Shown in pieces: positions 57,584-64,000 of a DNA stretch of 64,000 bases. A model generated the notes under the pieces. It was not told the DNA's origin, made no database searches, and was given only the letters and a program-made list of their open reading frames with translations. How positions within the stretch are numbered: the stretch's first letter is position 1; each line of letters begins with the position of its first letter. Origin of the DNA: Pseudoxanthomonas japonensis (lineage in GTDB: Bacteria; Pseudomonadota; Gammaproteobacteria; Xanthomonadales; Xanthomonadaceae); the NCBI RefSeq assembly GCF_010093445.1, contig NZ_PDWW01000004.1:62001-126000 (forward strand), written 5' to 3'. The translations under genes and the position numbers were made by a program.

Positions 57584-57891
57584 TCTGGTCCGAACCGGCG
57601 CTGGCGGATCTGGACGCTGTTGCCGACTACATTGCGCTGGACAATCCGAACGCGGCCGCCGAACTGGTGCGCCGTGTATTCGCGCATGTCGAGCATCTCG
57701 CTGCGCATCCGGACAGCGGCAGCCGTCCTGTCGAACTGAAGCGCGGGCGTTACCGCCAGATCGTCGAGCCGCCATGCCGAGTGATCTATCGTCACGAGCC
57801 GGGGCGCGTGCTGATCCTCCACGTCATCCGCAGCGAGCGCCTGCTGCGCCCTGGCATGCTGAAGCCGCGCACCTCTGGTAAAGCCCGCTGA
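57571..57891 (+). CDS. Type II toxin, ParE/RelE superfamily
   Basis: A 106-residue toxin of the ParE/RelE fold: VWSEPALADLDAVADYIALD at the N-terminus, AAHPDSGSRPVELKRGRYRQ in the middle, and RVIYRHEPGRVLILHVIRSE near the C-terminus. The pattern (ALADLDAVADYIA ... VIYRH ... ILHVIRSERLL) favours ParE, which poisons DNA gyrase, over RelE, which cleaves mRNA on ribosomes, but the target is not certain. It overlaps the antitoxin gene. Confidence 0.88.
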   Translation: MVEIVWSEPALADLDAVADYIALDNPNAAAELVRRVFAHVEHLAAHPDSGSRPVELKRGRYRQIVEPPCRVIYRHEPGRVLILHVIRSERLLRPGMLKPRTSGKAR

Positions 57892-58123
57892 TGCCTCGCT
57901 TGAGCGCAGGGCACGAATGGCGTTGCCGGTCGCACCAGGCACGATCGCAGCGACTGCCGCACGATCACGGTTCTTCCCGCCGTGGCGGGGAGGCGAGGGC
58001 GCGCAGCGCATAGGTCGAATCGCGCCGCTGGCTACGGTCGCGGCCGTGGAGCACGACGTGTCCGGGCCGTGTCGGTCACGCCGATCTCCTGGAGCGATCC
58101 GCATAGGGAGGCCATCCGGACCC

Positions 58124-58768
58124 ATGAAACATCTGCTGTTCATCCGCCACGGTGAGAGCGTCGCAAATGCCGGCGGCGTCACCCTGCCGCATGCGGATAT
58201 CCCGCTGTCGGAGCGTGGACGACGCGAAGCATCCATCGTTGCCGGTCTTCTGCCTGCTTCGCCCTCCCGGATCTATTGCTCGCCGTTCCTGCGCGCGATG
58301 AGCACGGCAGAGCCGTACAGCCAGCGCACCGGCGTGCCGCTGACCGTGCTGGACGAGCTCCAGGAATTCTCGGCGATCGACCCTGCGCTGCTGGAAGGCA
58401 TGAGCGGGGCACAACGGAGACCCATTGCGGATGCGTACTGGGCGGACGCCGATCCCGGGCGACGGATGGGAGCGAATGCCGAGACCTTCGCCGAGTTCCA
58501 CGCCAGGGTCCGCCTTGGTATCGACACGCTGCGCATGATCGAGGACGGAAGTGTCGTGTTCGGTCATGGCATCTGGCTTGGACTCGCCTACTGGATGACG
58601 GAGAGGAACATGGCCTCCACGCCGGACGACATGCGTGCCTTCCGCGTCTATCAGTTGGGCATTCCGCTACCGAACTGCGGCTGCCACAGGGTGAGCCTGG
58701 ACGAAGGGGGCACCGTCCGTATCCGTTTCGATGCTGACACTCACCGCAGGACGCTCGAGGCCCTGTAG
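58124..58768 (+). CDS. Histidine phosphatase family protein
   Basis: A 214-residue member of the histidine phosphatase (phosphoglycerate mutase-like) superfamily. The catalytic FIRHGESVANAGG motif is at residues 6-18, and YCSPFLRAMSTAEPY and VVFGHGIWLGLAYWM hold the second arginine and histidine. Two-histidine phosphatases of this kind act on sugar phosphates, nucleotides or proteins, and the substrate is unknown. ATG 58124 follows GGGAGG at a longish spacing. The 232 bases before it hold no convincing gene. Confidence 0.88.
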   Translation: MKHLLFIRHGESVANAGGVTLPHADIPLSERGRREASIVAGLLPASPSRIYCSPFLRAMSTAEPYSQRTGVPLTVLDELQEFSAIDPALLEGMSGAQRRPIADAYWADADPGRRMGANAETFAEFHARVRLGIDTLRMIEDGSVVFGHGIWLGLAYWMTERNMASTPDDMRAFRVYQLGIPLPNCGCHRVSLDEGGTVRIRFDADTHRRTLEAL

Positions 58769-58831
58769 TTCCGGATGGCCTGTCAGGGCAGCGGCAGCGA
58801 GGCGCCGCCGGGGGAACGTGCGTTGCACCGC

Positions 58832-59191
58832 TCAAGTGCAGCCGTTGACGCCTTGCTGGCTCACGCATTCGCGGTAACCGTCCGGCAGACCACGGATCTC
58901 ATGCGTCTTGCCGGGCGCCAGCACGAAGTCTTCCAGCGTGGTGCGGGCGCAGGCGGCCGGGTTTTCGCCGGGTGCCGGCGTGGGGCAGCGTTCGGTGTAG
59001 ACGCGGTAGTGGCACTGGCCGGTTTCGCTGGCGAAGCACTCGAACCTGGCCACGCCTTCCTTCAGCGTGCTCTTGCTGAAGAGCGTGTCCACGCCGTTCG
59101 CGCTGCTGTGGTGGATGGTCGTGACGCTGGGCTTGTCGTCGCATCCTGCCAGGGCGAGCAGGCAGGAGATCAGGGAGGTGACGATGCGCAT
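58832..59191 (-). CDS. Small lipoprotein of unknown function
   Basis: A 119-residue exported protein with a lipobox LAGC (Cys 17). The mature part has six cysteines (in FECFASETGQC, TERCPTP, AACAR, RECVSQQ and NGCT), enough for three disulfides. No known domain is recognised. The ATG follows GAGGAAA. It is convergent with the histidine phosphatase and lies about 110 bases downstream of the LytTR regulator gene in the same direction. Confidence 0.75.
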   Translation of the reverse strand: MRIVTSLISCLLALAGCDDKPSVTTIHHSSANGVDTLFSKSTLKEGVARFECFASETGQCHYRVYTERCPTPAPGENPAACARTTLEDFVLAPGKTHEIRGLPDGYRECVSQQGVNGCT

Positions 59192-59304
59192 GGCGGTTTC
59201 CTCGAGTGTTCCGTTGGGCAAAGGCATGCCCTCCACGACGCGCGTGCGTCGTGCCGGCGATGCCACGTTGGATGCCGCGCGGGGCGGTCCGGTTTAGAGC
59301 GGCG

Positions 59305-60075
59305 CTACATGGTGCGGAACAGCGTCATGAAGGGCTGGCTGACCGTCAGCACTTCCGGTCGGCTCTTCAGCTTCAACCGTCCCCGGCCGGCGTCGTCGCG
59401 ACTGACCGAGGCGACCTGCTTCATGTTGACGATGGTGGAGCGGTGGATCTGCTTGAACGTGTTCGTGTCCAGCGCATCGAGCAGTTCGCGCAGCGGCGTG
59501 CGCAGCAGCGATTCGCCATCCGCCGTCATCACGGTGGTGTACTTGTTGTCGGCCTGGAAGTAGGCCACGTCGTCCACCATGATCAGCTTCGTATCCTTGC
59601 CGGCGCTGGCGGTGATCCATGCCAGCGGCGGCTTGTCAGGCGCGCCCTGGCGCGCCGACAGGTGGCGCAGCAGCGCATCGAGCGTCGCGCCGTCCGGGTG
59701 TCCGGCGGCGACGCGCGCCTGGATGCGCTGCACGGTGGCCAGCAACCGTTCGCGTGTGATCGGCTTCAGCAGGTAGTCGATGGCGCCCTGCTCGAACGCG
59801 TCGATGGCGTACTGGTCGTAGGCGGTGACGAACACCACCTGCGTGCGCGGGCTGGCCTCGGCCATGGCGCGGGCGACTTCGATGCCGGTCAGGCCCGGCA
59901 TGCGGATGTCGAGGAAGGCCACGTCCGGCTGCAGTTCGGCGATGGATTCCAGCGCGCTGGCACCGTCCTCGCACTCGGCCACGATCTCCATCTGCGGCCA
60001 GGTCTCTTTCAGCAACGAAGAAAGCGCGGTACGCAGCAGTTCCTCGTCTTCGGCGATCACGCCACGGAAGTTCAT
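59305..60075 (-). CDS. LytTR-family response regulator
   Basis: A 256-residue response regulator with a receiver domain (phospho-acceptor Asp 56 in FLDIRMPGLTGIEVAR, acidic pocket EDEE, conserved Thr in VVFVTAYDQYA and Lys in YLLKPITRERLL) and a C-terminal LytTR DNA-binding domain (VAYFQADNKYTTVMTADGES; TFKQIHRSTIVNMKQVA), like AlgR and LytR. The start ATG overlaps the histidine kinase stop by four bases, so this is a cognate pair. Target genes are not evident; the downstream lipoprotein is a candidate. Confidence 0.93.
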   Translation of the reverse strand: MNFRGVIAEDEELLRTALSSLLKETWPQMEIVAECEDGASALESIAELQPDVAFLDIRMPGLTGIEVARAMAEASPRTQVVFVTAYDQYAIDAFEQGAIDYLLKPITRERLLATVQRIQARVAAGHPDGATLDALLRHLSARQGAPDKPPLAWITASAGKDTKLIMVDDVAYFQADNKYTTVMTADGESLLRTPLRELLDALDTNTFKQIHRSTIVNMKQVASVSRDDAGRGRLKLKSRPEVLTVSQPFMTLFRTM

Positions 60076-61370
60076 GCCCGGGTCTCCTCGTGCGTGAGCG
60101 GCAGGGTCAGCGTGGCGGCCACGCCACTGGGGAAGTTCGAGACGATGGCGAACGAGGCCGCGCTGCCGAAGGTCAGGCGCAGGCGTTCGCGCAGGTTCTT
60201 CAGGCCGATGCCGGTGCCGCTGCTCTGGCCGCCGAAACCCTGGCCGTCGTCGGCGACGGTCAGCGTCGCGTGGTCGTCGTGCCGGCGCGCCAGGATCCAG
60301 ATGGTGCCGCCGCCGGTCTTCGGCTCGAGGCCGTGCTTGATCGCGTTCTCGACCAGCGTCTGCAGCATCATCGATGGCATCGGCACCGACTTCAGCGCGT
60401 CGGGTACCTCGATCTGCAGCGACAGGCGGCTGCCCATGCGGATCTTCAGGATCTCGAGATAGGCCAGCGTGCGTTCCAGTTCCTCGCCCAGCGTGGACAG
60501 CGTGTCGTCGGTGCGCGGCAGCGAGCCGCGCAGGTACTGGATGAGGTGACCGAGCATCACGTCGGCGCGCGGCGGATCGGTGCGCGTCAGCACCTGCGCG
60601 CTGGCCAGCGTGTTGTAGAGGAAGTGCGGCTCCACCTGCGCATTGAGCAGGTTCAGGCGTGCGACGGTCAGCTCCTTCTCGCTGACGGTCTTCACCACGT
60701 CGGCCTGCTCCTGCCGGCGCTGGTCGGAGACGCGGCGGGTGATGGCGCGGGTGACGGCTTCGGCGTTCTCGACGTTGACGCCGTCGTCGAGCACGAACAG
60801 GTCCAGCCATGCGCTCGCATCCGGACCGACCATCAGGGTGATGCTGCTGGTGCCGTTGCCCGGCGTGACCGTTGCCTGCACCAGGTCGCGCTTCACCGCG
60901 AAGCGGGCCATGATGTTGAAGCGCGAGGGCTGGCTGGGACCGTCGAAGCTGTCCACCCGGCGCACCTTGACCCGCACCTGCAGGCTGTCGGGTGCGCTTT
61001 CCGCGTCCTCGGCGCGTGGCAGTTCGCGCAGCGCGCCCTCGATCAGCTCGAACGCCGCGGCGGTGTCCAGCGGCACTTCGATCTGCCGGCGCTGCCGGCT
61101 CGACAGGGCGGCGCTGTCCAGGCGACCGGTGATCAGCCAGATGCGGCGCAGGTGGCTGATCAGGCCGATCAGTACCGAGATCATCACCAGCGTCGCGGCC
61201 AGGTTGAACAGCCAGCTCGCGCCGCCGGACAGGAACGTCCGCTCGAAGAGGCCGTTCCAGACCAGGCCGGCCATCAGGATCGCGAGGAACCAGGCGATGA
61301 GGATGCGGATGATCAGGAGCAGGCTGGGGAACACGTCGGACACCACGGCTTCGGGAGTGCCGTGGAGCAT
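60072..61370 (-). CDS. LytS-type sensor histidine kinase
   Basis: A 432-residue inner-membrane kinase. Two hydrophobic segments (about residues 15-38 and 53-73) precede a long 140-residue region with no recognised domain (about 90-225), then the His_kinase block LNAQVEPHFLYNTLASAQVL with phospho-acceptor His 249, the N-box MMLQTLVENAIKHGLEP and the ATP-binding DDGQGFGG. This is the class that pairs with LytTR regulators. The central region may be the sensor. ATG 61370 is used; translation is coupled to the regulator by a four-base overlap. Confidence 0.92.
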   Translation of the reverse strand: MLHGTPEAVVSDVFPSLLLIIRILIAWFLAILMAGLVWNGLFERTFLSGGASWLFNLAATLVMISVLIGLISHLRRIWLITGRLDSAALSSRQRRQIEVPLDTAAAFELIEGALRELPRAEDAESAPDSLQVRVKVRRVDSFDGPSQPSRFNIMARFAVKRDLVQATVTPGNGTSSITLMVGPDASAWLDLFVLDDGVNVENAEAVTRAITRRVSDQRRQEQADVVKTVSEKELTVARLNLLNAQVEPHFLYNTLASAQVLTRTDPPRADVMLGHLIQYLRGSLPRTDDTLSTLGEELERTLAYLEILKIRMGSRLSLQIEVPDALKSVPMPSMMLQTLVENAIKHGLEPKTGGGTIWILARRHDDHATLTVADDGQGFGGQSSGTGIGLKNLRERLRLTFGSAASFAIVSNFPSGVAATLTLPLTHEETRA

Positions 61371-61480
61371 AGCCCGCTCGTCCTCGGAGGGAAGAGGGAG
61401 CGCGACGGATCCTGCGATGCGGCGACGAAACCGGGGTGCCTGGGTGCGAACGGATCAGCCCGGTGGCCGCCCCGCGTGGC

Positions 61481-62194
61481 TCAGACGTCGATGTGGATGC
61501 CGCACTCGCGCTTGAGGCCGTTGAAGCGGGTGTCTTCCTCGCGCATGCCGGGCTCCCAGCGGCGCGTGGTGTGGAAGTCGCCGATCGACACGTAGCCCTG
61601 TTCCCACAGCGGGTGGTAGGGCAGGTCGTGCTGCTTCATGTACTGCCACACGTCACGGTCGGTCCAGTCGACGATCGGATTGATCTTCCAGCGCTCCTCG
61701 CGCTGCTGCAGGACCGGCGCATTGGCGCGGCTGGTGGCCTGCACGCGGCGAAGACCGGTGAACCATGTGCCCACGCCCAGCTCCTTGAGCGCGCGCTTCA
61801 TCGGTTCGACCTTGCGCAGGCTGTTGTACTGCTCGATGCCGACCAGGCCCTGTTCCCACAGGCGGCCATGGCGCGCCTCCATCCAGGCACGACTGACCAG
61901 CGGGCGGAACACCTGCAGGTTGAGCTGCAAGCGCTCGGTCAGCTCATCGGCGAAGCGATAGGTCTCGGGGAACAGGTAGCCGGTGTCGATCAGCACCACG
62001 GGGACGTCCGGCTTCTGCCGGGTGACCATGTGCAGCAGCACCGCCGCCTGCGCGCCGAAGCTGGACGACATCGCCGCTTCGGCCGGGCCGTGCTTGAGGG
62101 CCCAGGCAACCCGTTGTTCGGCGGTCTGTCGCTCGAGCGCTGCGTTGTGCTCCACGATCTGGTCCGTGTCGAGGGAGAGGGCGAGAGCGCTCAT
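61481..62194 (-). CDS. cysH: Phosphoadenosine phosphosulfate (PAPS) reductase
   Basis: A 237-residue thioredoxin-dependent reductase that converts PAPS to sulfite. The nucleotide loop [14 protein letters not shown], the PAPS-binding [14 protein letters not shown] and the C-terminal catalytic cysteine in RECGIHIDV are present. The paired cysteines that hold an iron-sulfur cluster in APS reductases are absent, so the substrate should be PAPS. Its ATG overlaps the cysI stop (ATGA). It is the last gene of cysJIH. Confidence 0.95.
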   Translation of the reverse strand: MSALALSLDTDQIVEHNAALERQTAEQRVAWALKHGPAEAAMSSSFGAQAAVLLHMVTRQKPDVPVVLIDTGYLFPETYRFADELTERLQLNLQVFRPLVSRAWMEARHGRLWEQGLVGIEQYNSLRKVEPMKRALKELGVGTWFTGLRRVQATSRANAPVLQQREERWKINPIVDWTDRDVWQYMKQHDLPYHPLWEQGYVSIGDFHTTRRWEPGMREEDTRFNGLKRECGIHIDV

Positions 62195-63894
62195 GCGTAC
62201 AGTTCCAGTGCGATCTGTCGATGGGTGGGGTAGGGCGGCAGGGCGACGACGCCGCTGCGATGCAGGAAGTCGCCGAAGCCTTCGTCGTCGCTGCGTTCGG
62301 CGGCGTAACGGGCGAACAGCCCGTCGAGCGTGTCGAGGATGGCGGCCTCGTCGATGTTCTCGCGGTACAACGTGTTGAGACGCTGGCCGCGTGCGTCGCC
62401 GCCGAGCATCAGGTTGTAGCGGCCGGGGGCCTTGCCGACCAGGGCGATCTCCGCCAGGTACGGCCGCGAGCAGCCGTTCGGACAGCCGGAGATGCGCAGC
62501 ACGATCGGTGTATCGCGCAGGCCGTGCTTTTCGAGCAGCGGCTGTAGCCTGGCGGTGAAGTCGGGCAGGTAGCGCTCGGCCTCGGCCATCGCCAGGCCGC
62601 AGGTGGGGAGCGACACGCAAGCCACCGCCGCGCGCTGCAGGGCCGTACCCAAGCGCTGGCCGGCATCCAGGCCATGCGTCTTCGCCAGCGCGTCGATGCG
62701 TTCGCGTTCGCCTGCCGGCACGCCGGCGATGACGAGGTTCTGGTTCGCCGTCATGCGGAACTCGCCGCGATGGATGTTGGCGATCTCGCGCAGGCCGGTC
62801 AGATGCGTTGCGTGCGCGGTGTCGGCGATGCGGCCGGCGTACAGATGCAGGGTCAGGTGCCAGCGGCCATCCTCGCCTTCCACCCAGCCGTAGCGGTCGC
62901 CGTTGTGCTCGAAGCGGAACGGGCGCACCGGCTGCAACGTCACGCCGCTGCGACGCTCGATCTCGCCGACCACCTCCTCCAGCCCGTGGTCATCGATGGT
63001 GTACTTGAACCGCGCACGCTTGCGCAGCACGCGGTTGCCGAGGTCGCGCTGGGTGGTGACCACCGCCGTACCCACGTCCAGCACCTGGTCCGGCGTGATG
63101 AAGCCGACCACGTTGCCGATGCGCGGATAGGTTTCGGCATCGCCATGGGTCGCGCCCATGCCACCACCGATGACCAGGTTGAAGCCGGCCAGTGCACCGT
63201 CCTCCAGCACGGCGATGAAGCCGAGGTCGTTGGCGAACACGTCCACGTCGTTGACCGGCGGCACCGCGAAGCCGACCTTGAACTTGCGCGGCAGGTAGGT
63301 GGCGCCGTAGATCGGCTCCTCTTCTTCGCCACTGCCGGCGACGCGCTCTTCGTCCAGCCAGATCTCGTAGTAGGCGCGGGTGTTGGGGAGCAGGTGCTCG
63401 GACAGTTTCGCCGCCCACGCCTGCACTTCCGCATGCGCGCGCGACTCCAGCGGATTGGCCGCGACCAGCACGTTGCGGTTGACGTCGCCGCAGGCGGCCA
63501 GCGTGTCGATCAGCGCGGCGTTGATGGCCTGCATGGTCGCCTTCAGTTCGCGCTTGATGACGCCGTGGAACTGGAAGGCCTGCCGCGTGGTGATGCGCAG
63601 CGAGTGGTTGGCGTACTGCGTGGCGATGGCGTCGAGCTTCAGCCACTGCTCCGGCGTGACCACGCCGCCGGGCGTACGCGTGCGGATCATGAACTGGTAG
63701 GCGGGCTCCAGCTTCTGCCGGCGGCGCTCGTCGCGCAGGTCGCGGTCGTCCTGCTGGTAGCTGCCGTGGTACTTGATCAAGGTCTGGTCCGATTCGCGCA
63801 GCGCGCCGGTGACCGGGTCGGCCAGGCTGTCGAGCAGGCTGCCGCGCAGGCGGTTGCTCTCGGATTTTATGTCTTCGACGGAATGGTTGCTCAT
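62191..63894 (-). CDS. cysI: Sulfite reductase hemoprotein subunit (beta)
   Basis: A 567-residue siroheme and [4Fe-4S] protein that reduces sulfite to sulfide with electrons from CysJ. The cluster cysteines are in [20 protein letters not shown] and [20 protein letters not shown]; siroheme-binding arginines lie in [18 protein letters not shown] 63894 ([18 protein letters not shown]) has GGTGGAAA in front. Placed between cysJ (partial, upstream across a REP pair) and cysH. Confidence 0.97.
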   Translation of the reverse strand: MSNHSVEDIKSESNRLRGSLLDSLADPVTGALRESDQTLIKYHGSYQQDDRDLRDERRRQKLEPAYQFMIRTRTPGGVVTPEQWLKLDAIATQYANHSLRITTRQAFQFHGVIKRELKATMQAINAALIDTLAACGDVNRNVLVAANPLESRAHAEVQAWAAKLSEHLLPNTRAYYEIWLDEERVAGSGEEEEPIYGATYLPRKFKVGFAVPPVNDVDVFANDLGFIAVLEDGALAGFNLVIGGGMGATHGDAETYPRIGNVVGFITPDQVLDVGTAVVTTQRDLGNRVLRKRARFKYTIDDHGLEEVVGEIERRSGVTLQPVRPFRFEHNGDRYGWVEGEDGRWHLTLHLYAGRIADTAHATHLTGLREIANIHRGEFRMTANQNLVIAGVPAGERERIDALAKTHGLDAGQRLGTALQRAAVACVSLPTCGLAMAEAERYLPDFTARLQPLLEKHGLRDTPIVLRISGCPNGCSRPYLAEIALVGKAPGRYNLMLGGDARGQRLNTLYRENIDEAAILDTLDGLFARYAAERSDDEGFGDFLHRSGVVALPPYPTHRQIALELYA

Positions 63895-63906
63895 TGGGTT
63901 TCCACC

Positions 63907-63965
63907 GTAGGAGCGACGTGAGTCGCGACCGGAAGGTTGCAGGTCGCGACTCACGTCGCTCCTAC
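63907..63965. repeat. Inverted GTAG-type REP pair in the cysJ-cysI gap
   Basis: Two perfectly complementary 24-base arms face each other across 11 bases. The left arm begins GTAGGAGCGACGTGAGTCGC (63907-63930) and the right arm ends GTCGCTCCTAC (63942-63965). On RNA this would form a very stable hairpin inside the presumed cysJIH message. Confidence 0.85.
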
Positions 63966-63977
63966 AAGGGCGGGTCG

Positions 63978-64000
63978 TCAGTACACGTCGCGCCCGTAGC
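63978..64000 (-). CDS. cysJ: Sulfite reductase flavoprotein subunit, last residues
   Basis: Only the last six codons and the TGA stop are in the window, giving the C-terminus YGRDVY. This matches the RDVY end typical of CysJ (NADPH-sulfite reductase flavoprotein), and the position just upstream of cysI is where cysJ belongs. The call rests on these few residues and on gene order. Confidence 0.7.

Noticed and set aside
57892-58123. Possible gene remnant before the histidine phosphatase
   Set aside because: Frames here translate to low-complexity Arg/Pro-rich sequence without similarity that I can recognise; the start of the phosphatase is well placed at 58124.

Overview
The window is a very G+C-rich, almost fully coding chromosomal segment of a gammaproteobacterium of the family Xanthomonadaceae (Pseudoxanthomonas/Stenotrophomonas/Lysobacter type). 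That assignment is an inference from gene content and order (spoT-ridA ... recG, mrcA divergent from pilMNOPQ, a class I fructose-bisphosphate aldolase, cysG divergent from cysB, cysJIH) and from many small palindromic repeats that begin with GTAG, a class known from Stenotrophomonas and relatives. I saw no tRNA, rRNA, CRISPR array, insertion sequence or prophage. The window cuts spoT at the left edge and cysJ at the right edge.

Layout. 1-0.9 kb: end of spoT, then ridA. 0.9-7.2 kb: an accessory module of an AraC-type regulator divergent from a beta-helix lipoprotein, a diheme c-type lipoprotein and a TonB-dependent receptor; it separates ridA from recG. 7.2-12.3 kb: recG, a nucleoside hydrolase, a zinc-independent L31 ribosomal protein, citrate synthase. 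12.3-20.8 kb: a small conserved unknown gene, penicillin-binding protein 1A and the divergent type IV pilus assembly operon pilMNOPQ. 20.9-27.7 kb: a MoxR ATPase/DUF58/DUF4381/von Willebrand (Bat-like) operon. 27.8-31.2 kb: a dicarboxylate/amino-acid symporter and transketolase. 31.4-37.7 kb (minus strand): acetyl-CoA hydrolase/transferase, flavin reductase, molybdate transporter modABC, S1/P1 nuclease, OmpW. 37.8-47.9 kb (plus strand): central carbon genes gap, pgk, gph, pyk and fba, with a DUF2339/DUF3999 membrane pair between gap and pgk. 48.4-52.8 kb: a marR-emrA-emrB efflux locus, a glyoxalase-fold protein and a small secreted protein. 52.8-64 kb: sulfur assimilation genes (cysK, cysG, cysB, and cysJIH), with an accessory stretch between cysB and cysH: two small membrane proteins, a Phd/ParE toxin-antitoxin pair, a histidine phosphatase, a lipoprotein and a LytTR two-component system.

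How the parts work together. tkt, gap, pgk, pyk and fba supply lower glycolysis and the pentose-phosphate link, and gltA feeds the TCA cycle. cysJIH reduces PAPS to sulfide, CysG makes the siroheme used by CysI, CysK fixes sulfide into cysteine, and CysB is the expected regulator. PilMNOPQ forms the inner-membrane platform and the outer-membrane secretin of type IV pili. The least understood piece is the 2.1-7.2 kb module. Its beta-helix and diheme protein families are known to travel as a pair, but their function is unknown to me. Intergenic DNA is short; the longest gap (47886-48441) is filled with inverted-repeat elements.
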